A stretch of 64,000 nucleotides of DNA from Pachyseris speciosa (Eukaryota > Cnidaria > Anthozoa > Scleractinia > Pachyseridae): NCBI GenBank assembly GCA_016490735.1, contig JAEMWC010000002.1, positions 3,251,001 to 3,315,000 on the forward strand, in the 5' to 3' direction. Of this stretch, positions 11,041-23,300 are shown piece after piece. Under the pieces are notes generated by a model. The model had not been told where the DNA came from. It ran no database searches and saw only the letters and a program-made list of their open reading frames with translations. Position numbers and translations under genes: made by a program. How positions within the stretch are numbered: the first letter of the stretch is position 1; the number at the start of each line of letters is the position of its first letter.

Positions 11041-12555
11041 GTTTAAAAATTTTTTTCAGTGCTTCACGCCACAGAAGACGAAAAATTTCACAACGGACTG
11101 TCGCCGGCGCGAGAGCACGCTTCCCGATTGTAGAAAAATTGGAAATGGTTTTTGGTTTCGCAGAACGCCTTTTTGTTTACGTACGAGCAAAGCGCGTCAA
11201 ACTGTTTAGAGAGTTTTCATGGAGAGTGATTACCAAACGCTAATACATCTGTGGCAATACTGTTCAGTTCCGCTCACTGAGTAAGTTGCCAATCGCGTCG
11301 CTCGCCTCGCGATTCGCGACGCGCGAGAGTCACTGAAGCGAAATATTTTTACAGAAATTTCGGATGACTTTCGCGAGGCGTGTTACATGCAATTATTGTT
11401 CAAATACGCACAGCATTATTGAGCTGTTCACGAATCTAGATGGCGCAGTCCCGTTTTTTTTTTCTAAATTCGTTAGCAAGGTCGCCACAAACAAATGGCT
11501 CTTGTTTTCAGGTGTTTTGCATTTCTGGCAACGTAACTTGTGTTATCCACATCGTGCCAAAGAAGTGAGCAGAAAAATGTGGAACCGATTGCAAGAAGTG
11601 GAGTATACGTTTGCTGCCAATGTAGACTTTTAGCTTCAAGAGGAATTTTTGTCTTAAAAACTTCAAGACAAAGTTGAATATTTTTGGTGTTGTCCTACAG
11701 CGTTCGAAGCCAAATTATTCCATGCACATTGGGAGTCTTGGGGTGGTAAAGTCTAAAAAACGAAGCATCTGGCTGTCAAATTGGCTCACTTCAACCATTG
11801 GGCGGGATTTGTAAAAGTTGCAGGCTTTCAAAGCATTGGTCCATATGGACTAATAAATTGCAGAGCCGGACAGGAATGAGTGAAATCCACCCTTTCAGTT
11901 TTAATGGACACCTTAAATTGTTTCTTGCTGAGACCTATATTCATGTAATTTTGTCTTGTTTTTCTATTTTTTTGTCTACGTTCAAAACTGTACGTTTTCT
12001 GATAGTTCTGGGGATAAATAGTAACTGCGCTAAACCCACAATCACGCAGTCTCGTCGTCAAATCTCACCTTTTCTATTATTACCTTTTGGCATTATGAAA
12101 AGTATCATAAATAAGAATTCTCTCAATCGATAGACACCTAAACTTCCTTTAACCAAACAATATTGATGTTCGTTGATGAGAAAAGATTCAAAGTCCTCGC
12201 GCGTCCTTTTTGGTATTTATTTAATTATTTATTTATTTATTTAAGGATTTGTACGAGCAGTACCGGTGCAAAAACAATAGGACATAAGTCCCATACTAGG
12301 TTTAAGCACCAACCCAACCCTCTCCTAAAATTTTAACTTAATAATATAAATAGACCAAATAGGCTGCTTAACAAGTGCACGCAGCAAGGGTATTTACCCG
12401 GCGACATTTAGGACAAACTGATACACAATCCCCGAAGCCTATACACGGGCGCAGGGCACTGCTGCAAGCAGTGATAAACTTTTCCTAACCAGCGGCATGC
12501 ACAGAATCACGAAGCAAGGTAGACGGAATTTGGAAACGATATAGACTGCGAATAT
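11041..12555. other. No recognisable gene
   Basis: An 89-codon frame at 11364-11633 has no motif I know. A TTTA-rich stretch starts at about 12215. 12240-12550 could be the tail of a retroelement, but nothing supports a firm call. Confidence 0.4.
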
Positions 12556-12569
12556 TTGGTTTATCAACG

Positions 12570-12600
<31 letters not shown>

Positions 12601-12930
12601 GGATTCAAAAAGCTGACGTCTCGAGCGTTAGCCCTTCGTCAGCGCGAATCGAGGAATTGTGGGCTATGTATGTTTTATATACAGAATATGGAGCTACGCT
12701 ATTGGTGGTAACATGGTAACGTGAAAAACGGGAATGAAAACACAACTGAAGAATGAAAACAAAACAAAAAACAAACAAACAAACAAACCAAGAAACAAAA
12801 AAGAATGAAAAGCGCTTGTTGATACCACTGGGATAAAGAATGCCGATTTGAAAGATACGGATTCAAAACAGCTGAGCAACCTGGCACTTTTAAATGCCAG
12901 CGCGTTCTCCAGCGTTCTCGAGCTTTCGAC
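12556..12930. mobile_element. PLE-2 remnant with inverted junction
   Basis: 12556-12855 (minus) is the PLE-2 3' end: terminal sequence, hammerhead-like motif, AT-rich tail and the last codons. A low-complexity AAAC-rich insert sits at about 12735-12805. From about 12856 the orientation flips and the plus strand reads GFKTAEQPGTFKC, the segment just before the GIY-YIG domain in other copies. The match is lost by about 12930. Confidence 0.8.
12602..12650 (-). ncRNA. Hammerhead-like motif, decayed
   Basis: This copy has the canonical CTGACGA box, unlike the other PLE-2 copies. However, the GAAAC box is GAGAC, which changes an essential adenine, and the base pair next to the core is G/A. Cleavage is unlikely. 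Confidence 0.6.
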
Positions 12931-14448
12931 CGCCTGAATGCGGTCTTCAACTGGCAAATTGATGAATGAAACTGAAATTCTTAGAATGTATGGTGCATAA
13001 AATTAATAACAATTAAAAGCCTTATTAAATTTCAGCCCGGTTAACCGGGCTGAGATTTCAGCTCGGCTTCTAGAACAAATCTTCTTAAAGAGACGTTTGC
13101 GATTACATGAAGATAATTTCAGCCCGATCTGTAATTTTCAGCCCCTTTTCCAAAACCGGGACAAGGACAATACCACATCCTTTTTCACAAAAATCCTCAC
13201 ACCTTTTTACCCCTAATTTCACTCTATTGTTCTTACTTTTAATCACATCATGATTTTTAAAATTAAAGTTTCATTCATCATTTCCCCTTTGAAGATCGCA
13301 GGACGATCACGTGGTTTACATTGAGAAAACAAAATCTACAAGCTAAGAGGTCTATTGAAATCGTAGAGAAATGTCAAAATAAATTTGCATAACGAAGTTT
13401 ATGGAAAGATCAATGCGAAGAGTTGCCAGCCTGTCAACAAGTTTTGAGTTACTGTCAAAAGTAAACCAGAAATAAACAACGAGAAGGAAAAATATTGTTT
13501 TAAGAAAAGGAGCAGATTTGTGCGGCTTGTACAGCTTTAATGGTATAAACGTGTTAGAGAAGACTGTGTAAAAATCATCGATTTTCGTAAAGCTATGAAT
13601 GTCATCGAACGTGCGCATGTTTGTAGAATGAATGTTTTCTACCGCGCTTCGCTAACACAATAAACACACTGAACTTGGAGAAGAGTGCCCAGCCGGTCGA
13701 CAAATAATTTTTCGCAGTCGCAAGAGTTCACCCAAACGTTAGCTAGTCGCCTCAGGGCGCCGCCAGAGCACGGCTTGACTGGTTAGAGACAAAGATGTCT
13801 GTATGGGGCAGCACTTCACTTCCAGTTGAAACCACTTGTTTAAGTTTTATTGTGAAAGATTCAGTCAATCAGGATTTAAGGTGTACCCCATTTTCCCTTT
13901 TGTTACACTTAACAGTTGCATTGCTTTTAAGTCCAGCTTCTCCTATTAGTTTATTGCTTAGGTTCAGCTTCTCCTATTAGTTTATTGCTAGATGCCCTTA
14001 CGTTTCTGTTGCGTGGTATTTGTCGTATTCTTTATTGATCTTCTTCATTATACCAGTGATCTTGCGAGAGCTGCTGTCACTGGAATAAAAGCCGTGGTAT
14101 AGTATTCTGACTGAAGGCACAAAAGTTACGATTTGATGTCAGTTGTTTTATTTTATTGTTTTGTGTCGCTGCTGCGCATGCGATGTTAAGTTGTAGTTGA
14201 GTGAATTCTGTTTTGTTTTATGCAGTTTTTTTTTTCACCAGTGTTCAGTTGCTTCTATGTGTTGTTTAAGCAGTACCTTATACACACCCTTTTTTTTTTT
14301 CGTTTTACTAAATCAAGGGTTTATTATATCACAACTTGATCCTTAAAATGTAGGGATTCTACATAGTTTGGATTACGCAAGGGATAGAGAAACAACTTGT
14401 TTTGTTTGTTTTTTAGCTTCAAGATGCATTGTCTATCTTTAAACATCC
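12931..14448. other. No recognisable gene
   Basis: I see no supported coding region. A perfect 22-bp palindrome (13032-13053, tcagcccggttaaccgggct plus ga) lies in a stretch where ttcagccc recurs several times up to 13150. It may be a small repeat of its own. Confidence 0.4.
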
Positions 14449-14611
14449 TTGGCGACCCAGGGGCAGATAGTCAGCGGGATGAGACGAACAATTCCAGAGA
14501 AATTCGGGAGTAGCGAAACTTTATAAGATGGTCCATCTTGTAAACTTTCGCTAATCCTGAATTTGACAGTGAATTATTCGTCTCATTGTGACAATCTGCT
14601 CCTGAGTCTTC
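14449..14611. mobile_element. Small foldback MITE
   Basis: The left end (gcgacccaggggcagat, gagacgaacaattc) pairs with the right end (gaattattcgtctcat, atctgctcctgagtc). The centre is also palindromic (tagcgaaac..gtttcgcta type). No coding capacity. Confidence 0.65.
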
Positions 14612-16137
14612 TAGGATGCGCAAGAACTTGGCAAAGATGTGAAAGTTCTCGCTCTGAGGTGACGAGCCGTTTTTTTTTTTTTTTCACGATATATAAATCG
14701 AACAGGCGTAATTCTATTCCAAAACAATTTATCGTATACCGATTTTGTACTCTTACATGAATTCTTTGAAAACGTTACAGAGGGCTGGGATTTTTCATTT
14801 TCGTTTTTCCGTTTTGTTGCTATAATAGACGTTAAACGTTATTCCATATTTTGTATTTTTTCCCCTTTGTTAACACGAGAAAAAAGATGCTAATAGTCGG
14901 CTTTTTGTTGTTCTAAATAAGAATCGTACCTTTTTTTTTTCTGACTGCCTGTTTTTATTTTCTCATCGGCCTTATTGCACTTTATACAGTAAATGTTACA
15001 GTTATAAAGTTATACAGTTTTGAATTTACTTGCTGTTGTTGGATTTTCCGCAAATCCACTATAAGCCACTGCCATATATATATCAATTATATTCACTCGG
15101 ATACAGTGTCCAAATCTATTAACCCCATTATGGAAACTATCTCTGCATGCCTGTCAAAGCAGCTATCCGTGAGTTACCAATCGCTTCTTTCTGTGGTTTT
15201 GGTGAAGGTTTAAGTCTCACCCTTTTCTACTCCTAACTTTAAAATCAATGCATACACACTTGTATATCAAGGGAAAAAAACACACCTTAACGCATGAAGA
15301 CGGAGTTAATGGTCGGCCAAGTTTGTCTTTTTTTCGAGAAATAAATCTGTCGGTTTTTGTGCACGAATTTGACAAATGTCATTGTCGTGGACTTTGCTCA
15401 TTTAGATATGCTTCTCAATTTCTCTCAAAAGTGCTACAACTCGTCTACTAGCTCCCGTTAATCGGTAAAATGTCCATGCTTAACATTTTAAGGCTGGGGT
15501 TAATGTTCTTTTTCCTATTAAAAAAACGAAATCTGCTGTCTTATACTTACAAACATTTTTTTTAAACTCAAAACGAAATTGAATGGAAGGATTCTGCCTG
15601 ATTACAGGCTGGCCTTGTAATTGTTGGAGACAATAGTATAAAGCGGGAAAGCGTTGCATAGTACCATTTTGTGTTTCCAAATTAAAAAAAAGAAACTTCA
15701 ACTTAGCAGGTTGATTTGGGGTTTAAACTTAGTTGCCAACTTTGAAGCACTAAATATTGCTTTTGTTAAGGTAGGAGAAATTGATAATTGAGGAGATGGG
15801 GGGGGGGGGGGGGTGTAAACAATAATCCGGCAATGTTACAAGCTTCCGATTATACTGTTCCAGTATGGCGCTAAACAGCATTAAATCTTAGGTAATCTTG
15901 CATGAAAGTGCAAAGTGGATAAGGACAAAATATGAACATTTGTCATGTAGTTTTAACATGTCCAAAAAGGTATTTCCAAGGTAATGAGGATCTGTACGTT
16001 TTATAGGTCAAATAGTTTGAAGAGGACCCGTTGTTCTGAGTTCTGTAGTTTGCGACGATGCATTATATAAAACCTCCAAATTGCAGACAGTAAGCCATAT
16101 AGTTTCTTTTAAAACAGCCTAGTTCTAAAGCATTATC
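14612..16137. other. No gene; 3' flank of the host gene
   Basis: Nothing coding is supported. A G-run lies at 15799-15813. 15600-16137 resembles 35820-36165 and 38870-39225, the same flank in the duplicated copies, and probably includes the 3' UTR. Confidence 0.5.
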
Positions 16138-16613
16138 AAACTATCGAATAAAGATGTTGCCATGTGGGTTATCCACGTTTTTCAAATGGTTTGCCTTCCC
16201 CTTCCCACAAGGATCATGAGTAGGCCATTGACCTCCCGCAAAGTAGTAGTACGCGCTGTCATGCCATTGTCCATTGCTGTATAACACCGGTCCATAATTC
16301 CCATTCCTAGCAAATTGGGAAGGTATTGACTCCTGAGGGCAGTTAAAGTTGTCACTCACGCGTTTAATGACCGTACAGTTTACAGTTCCATCCCGCCAAT
16401 CAACCAGACTTCCACTTCCAGGACGACAAATCAACCAATTGTTGATGTTGCTTTTGATCAATAACTCACTGCCAAGATGTCTCCACAGCTTGAAGTCTAT
16501 GGCATTGTAGTCTGTTTCGTTCAGTGGTGGAGTCGTTGAGACAGGGACATTAACGTTTGACTTACTTGCCCAGTCTGGTCTTGGCGTAATTGCGTTGGAT
16601 TTACTTTCGAAAT
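16138..16613 (-). CDS. Host gene exon 9: C-terminal domain
   Basis: Acceptor attacggag; stop TAG at 16140-16138. Encodes a Ser/Thr/Pro-rich linker, then about 125 residues with six cysteines (NWLICRPGSGSLVDWRDG, NCTVIKRV, DPCGKGKANH). I do not recognise the fold. A related exon at 39226-39668 shows that the domain is real and duplicated. Confidence 0.8.
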
Positions 16614-16701
16614 CTCCGTAATGTGTAAAATGATAAGAATGTTTGCAAAACATCTTTTTTAAGGAAAGTCGATAAATGGTCTTTAGCACACTTAAATATT
16701 G

Positions 16702-16743
<42 letters not shown>

Positions 16744-17358
16744 GAAAGCGGACAACCTTTTTGTTGATGACTTTGGATAATTTATCTCTAACAAAAAAGA
16801 GTGAAAACTTTCAAGCTTTCGAGCTTTTTTAGTGTATAGAGTTAGTGTAGCACGTTTTCAGCCAATGCATATACGTATTTGGTCACTGCATTTCTGCATT
16901 TAACGTTATTTAATTTAATTTCTGGTATTGGACTTGTCGGCGTTATACTCGCTTTTGTTATAATTAAAAGCTATGAGAGTTGTTTTTACCTGAATAATCC
17001 AAAGATGATATCTGATGAAACACGACCGTCCACGGATATTGATGACAGGTCTCAAAGCAAACGCCTCATATTTCATAACGAGAACATCACAATTTGTCAC
17101 CTTACTAAGAAACTGTCCACGTTAAAAGCGTGAGTCGAGCAACAATTACGGATATGTTTATCAGAAAGAGACCCATATCTAGATACAACACTGAAAAGGC
17201 CACCATTGATGGTGACAAATGACTAGATGGTGTTTCTAGTTTGTGCTTTTTAAGTTTTGATTAAGCTTTTACTGGTTAAAATGCGATAACTGGGTTTTAA
17301 TGTGACATATTTAAGTCTCACTTAAATACGTCAGTCAGTCAATCCGTTACTCAATGAG

Positions 17359-17399
<41 letters not shown>

Positions 17400-20300
17400 C
17401 ATTCATTCATTTATTCATTCAAGTAACCAAGGAATCGATCGATCAAGCAATCGTCAATCTAAACCTTCAGCTTACCGTTACAGCCATAGAGCTCTATCCT
17501 CATCGATACGCGACCATGCCAAGCTGTTGGCCGAAAGCGGATGTAGCGTGCTCTGATTGGTGGGTTGAAATCATTATAAACGACAGTGTGGCAGTCTGTG
17601 TTTCCAGCAAACTCCTAATTTAGGAAGATAACACATCACAACTTAAGATAAGGCAACTTTGAAAGTTGATTCTTACCTTTTTCATGGTTATTAGATACTT
17701 TTAATGGTTCTTAGTATTTAATGTTCGCTCTTTCAGACTTTTAGATCAGACAGGTGAACGCTATGTCCGAGAAAAGCTAAAGCTTCAAAATGTTTAAAGA
17801 GCAATTTACAGGCTGAGCCTTAACAAAAAGGAGCAATCTCAGTAAGTTGAATATTAATTTGGTTTAAATATTTTCCTTGCTAAAATCATCTTTGCTCCTG
17901 TTGCAAACGCATTGCGCTTCATTTATTTTGTTAACTTTTTATTGGTTGTAAAAGTAACGAACTCTAGCCATTGTCTTTCACAAGATCGAACCAAAGAGGG
18001 GTTTGGGTCTACCATTGGTGAAACGACAAAAACTGGTTTGCATCGAGGTAAGTCTTTCTAAACATGCATGCAGAGCAGTTTGTGACGTGAAATCAAGAAC
18101 AGATCTACTAACCTTCTGACTAGTTCTTGCACCAAATCATGGTTAGGTTTTCGTAATTTTTGAAGCCCATAAAAAGACCAAAACTGGAAATAAAGGTTAG
18201 TGTTTTTTCTGGAATAGGTGCAAAGTTTTATATTAGGGAAGAAATGAGGTAAGGCGCACTTTAACAAGACACACACATCTGTCAATAGCAACACGGCCAG
18301 GCAAGAAGTGATATTCCGCGCGATATCGCAACATAATCGTCAAATGTGTGTTGGAGGCTCTAACGGTATCGCGTGACAACAGCTGAACGTTCTAAAGATA
18401 TAAACATTACATTGTCGAATAACCGCTTCCTGATAAGAATAATCTGGAACCTTCCTTTTCACATTAGTCATTTATAGGTCTGACGATGTTAAGATGATTA
18501 TAGAATATTTGTGTGAAAGAATACCAGTTTGGACGTTCGGTAAGCTTACGATGTATTTTAAACTCAGCACAAACTCAAACTACTCCATAATTCCCGCGCA
18601 CACAGCGCCGCACGAAGTCAAGAACTCGTCGATCGAAAAACAGTTACTACTCACTCCAACTGTCAATCAAACTTCACATGTCTATGTCACGCAACGCAAA
18701 GGGTCACTCATCACATATGCTATTGGTTAAGCTCTAGCTAATGACGTAATAAAGGATTCTATTGTATATAAGAGAGGAGAGTTTAAGAGAAGTAATTGTT
18801 ACGTTGCTACTGAGTGGATGCTGTAACAGGGACCAATTGAAGGCCTGGATTAAACGAGTACACGTTGTTTTACTTTGCTATATTTTTCTCTGTGATACTT
18901 TCTTTATACTGTTTATCAGCTGTCTTGTTAACGGATCAGCGAGTATCTTGTTTGCGTAACTGACCGAATATAACAGAGGCTTTTGACTAAATGAGTTCTA
19001 TTATGAGTGTGATTGTATCTTGTACTCTGTAAAGATGATGCGCATTCGGAAAAAAAAACTGATTCGACGATTTAGCAACTTTTCAATCAGTTCAATAAAA
19101 CCTATGAGCTTAACATTTGTTTTGCCCCTTAACGAGGCCTTCCAAGGGGTAGAAGCGACAAGCAACAAGCAACATGGCTCCGAAAACAGGCGACAATATT
19201 CTTCCAAAACATCTACAACCACCCAGAGATTTGCAGAAAAGGCGCGTCAGTTTGCGAGAGGGACAATTAACTTTACATTATACTTTGTTTTGTTCCTGAC
19301 AGTAACATTTGTTCCTAGCCAAACGGGCGACACAGTCGTAAACGAGCGACAAAGCCACACCAGACAACCCCTTGGAAGGCCTCCTTAACGGCTTACCTAA
19401 AGATCGGAAGTCATCTCAACTCACTCAATTTAATATGTTATATATTGATCTTGACAACTGGTTCATCGAGATATGAAGCGCGCGGGAAGTTTGAAGAGTA
19501 CGAAAGATACGCAAGAGTTGCTCGAAGCGTAGCCAGGAGCCACTCTAGCTTCTTGAGTGCTCTCCAAGCTTAATAAGTGCTTCATATCTCGATAAAAGCA
19601 CACTTGACGCATGAACGAATTATTTTGTAACATTTTCAACTTGATATTTTAAAAATTTGTTCTGCTACGTCATCAGCGTGCGCAAGAGAAATATGAAGCG
19701 CGTTCGCGCAATTGAATTCAACTACACGAATTTAGCAGCCATGTTGATAACAATAGTTTTACACTTCTAAAACTTTGAAACGTTTGAGTCCCTCTCAACA
19801 ATTTTCATAGTTTAAAGTGCATATGAAGCGAATTTTTTTACTAGCTTGTTCACAAGAGCTTTCAAAATGATGAAGAACGGCGTTTATTTTATTGTGATAG
19901 CACTCTTGGTTGCCGAGTTATTCAAGGTTTTTCTTTTATGCAAATTAGAGGACTTGTGACGTCACAAGGTTGACACATAATGAAGTAAAATCACGAAATA
20001 TGGAATATCTGTGCAAATACTAAATATACAGAGTTGAAATTTTGCAGGTTTGATGTGCTGCCAGAACTACACATTATGATAGTGGTTATGACGTCACCAT
20101 AGCAACATACTTGTTACCAGACCTCTACCTTCCCAAATGAGAAATGCCTTATTTATTGCTCCAGAGTCTAACACACTTTCTTATACTTCTGCTGTGTAAT
20201 GTCCATATTTGCTCGCACCCACTGAATGAACGTCAAGAGCAAACAGCACTTCTTGGGGAGGGAAACTCTGATTTTATCCTTTGGAAAGGTAGAGATCTGG

Positions 20301-23300
20301 TAACGAGTATGTTGCTATGGTGACATCATCACCACTATCACAATATGTAGTTCTGGCAGGACATCAACCCTGAAAAATTTCAACCCTGTAGACTCAGTAT
20401 TTGCACAGATATTCCATATTTTGTGATTTTACTTCATTTTGTGTCCACCTTGTGACGTCACAAGTCCTCTAATTTGCATAAATGAAAAACCTTGAATAAC
20501 TCAGCAACCAAGAGTGTTATCACAATAAAATAAACGCCATTCTTCGTCATTTTGAAAGCTCTTTCGAACAAACTAATGAAAATTTTCGCTTCATATGCAC
20601 TTTAACTTATAATCTTCTCTCTTCCCTTATACTTTTTTAAAGCTCCTCTGGAATATTCCGTTTGTCTTAACACAGAATATTTTATGTTTCATATATTAAA
20701 ACTATTTTCTTTTAAAGTGCTGATGTCCTTTACTTTTCTGTTTAAATAAAACAAACCACAAGAAAGTTGACCTGAACGGTCGGTTTTAAATTTCAAGAAA
20801 TGGTCCATTGTACCGGCCCGACTTTTCGCGTCCACCATAACAATAGTCCCTTTGTTATTAGAAGCCCTGAGGGACTTCCGCCGGAATTTAGCGCAAAGCA
20901 CAGTCATTTTTATCGGAAAAATTGTCGGTATGCATTAGGGGAAGTGAAGAGGTAAACATTTGCTCTCGTACGATCTTTTTAAGTGATTCTTTGCTGTCGG
21001 ACTGAAGTTTTTCCTTGCTCAAGAGTGATATTGGTATTATTAGAGGCTATACGTTTACAGCCAATTATTATGTGTTACTCAAGTTAGTTTCATTTCAGGC
21101 CTTCTCTTACACATTTGAAGTAGCCAGTTACCGACGACCTAGAACTAAGGAAAAAAGAGATAATATGGTAACGTCCAATCTATCAATAGATATGCATTGT
21201 TTTTAGGATACTAACATTTACATACAGCTTTATGTCACCTTGTCTAAGTTTTGTCCTTTCTCCGTGTAGTTCTCAAAATCTATTCCATTGCTACTGTACT
21301 GAAGTTTATATTTGGTTACCCAATATTTGTCACCACTTCGTCCTTGTGTTGCTACTCGAGCCACGGTGATACGCTGACTTCTTAGGTCAACTCTGAGCCA
21401 CGGTGTTTTATCTTCCCTTCCAGCTGTCCATCCTCCTTTTTCATCGTGAAGATTTTGGTAGTGTAGTCTACCCTGGCTAGCGGTATGATTGATATTCTTC
21501 TTAGAGGATGCAGTTATTTGTTCGTCAGAAACTGTACCACTTTCCATGCCGAGGTCTTCATTACAAGCTAAATATGTCAGGAGAATAAGAGTTTCTTACA
21601 GTGACAAATTTGGTTGCATGAAAGGCACCCATTGCAATGTCATGTTCTGTATTATAACACTATGAGGATTGCTATCGTTATACTCATCACTATCTTTATC
21701 TCTACCATTGCCACAGCCACTGCATCATCACCATCATCATCATCATCATCATCAACGACAACAACAACATCTGACGTCTCATACAAATGTGGACATCAAG
21801 TATTATTGTCGCTTTCTCTCAGTCAAATCACAACCTAAGCTTAAGATCATCTGGACCCTTCTTCGATATTAGGCAATTAAAATAAAGGGGCTTTATGCAA
21901 AAGAGCAACATTGGCTCCAAAATGACTGACTTTTCTTCTTCTTCTTCTTCTTCTTCTTCATCATCTTCTTCTTTTTCTTTTCTTGTTCAAGCTAACTTCT
22001 CACGCAGCATTTACTGCCTGTTGGGAGACAACTGTTTCTCTAGATCTTCCTTCCGCCTTCTCAAGCGTTGGAAAGTTGAAGACGCCGTCTTCGGCAGTTC
22101 GCATGACCTCAACAGGATTTGGGATTTCGTGTTGATTCCCTTTTAAATTTTTGGTTAAAAAAATGGTTTTTCTTTTGCAACAAATCGCTTATCCTTTGGT
22201 CGATGTCCTTTGGTAAAGAAAGCAGTCCTGGAAATCAACTTTTCAACCATATGTCAAAAATACAGGGAACATTGACAAGGATATGGTTCGCGTTAGGCAG
22301 TCACACAATCAAAGTCAAATAGGCGCAATATGCAGCCCATTGCTCGAAGAAACTAAAGGAAAAACGCCCCTCTAGAGAAAAGCAAGAAAATATATACACA
22401 GCTGTTTCGGAAAAGGTTGTCCTAAGGAAGTCAAAAAGCGTACGCGACAATCCCGAAAGGTAGTCTGGGACATGAAATATTCTTTTCAAATGTCCACAAC
22501 TGGCGATGCCGCGACCTTACAGTGAATACCTGCTATAGCATGCAATATGGATGAAAGAGTTCTTATGATACAGTGTAGACGAAGTTGCAGTTGCTCTGTA
22601 CATAAGGCTAAAAACTTTCCAGCGCTATGTGTTAAAATTCCTTAATGCTGGGGAAGTAAAGGCAGAAATTTTCCGACGACCAATAAATAGTTTTATAATG
22701 CGCATCCGCACGTGGAAATTGTAATCATGGAAGCAGTGCTGCAGCGTCCAGATGCAACGCTTGCAGAGATGGCACACGAAATTCAGGAACAGACAGGATC
22801 ACAACGTGGTATTTCTCGCGTTTTGCTAATGATTTGAATCGAAATCGTGTCAGCCGGAAAAAAAGGTTTGAAAAGGATTTATTGGTATCCCGTCAATTAC
22901 AATTTTACGACTGAAAATTTAAATCAGTTCAACGGATGTTTTCATTAATAAATGAATTTCTTGTTCTTGTTCTTGTTCTTGTTTGCTGCTCTGTTGTGGA
23001 TACAGCCTTATTGTTACACGAGCAGAAGTGAAGCATCTGTCGCAGAATTAGGGACCACGTATAACCTTCTCTTGTTATGTTCTTTTAAAACGCGTAAACT
23101 TACTTTACACGATCTTTTACCATAGCTCTGAAACGCTGTATAAATTCTGGAACTACCCCTACCCATCATGCCTTTAGATATTGTCGTGTACGCTTTTCTC
23201 CTCTTTTGGTCAGCCTTTTCCGAAAAAGCTGTATAAAGCTTTGAAATGAACCCTGCCCCTCTTTCCCCTTTTCATGCATTCACGCGCAATTTCCACGAGC

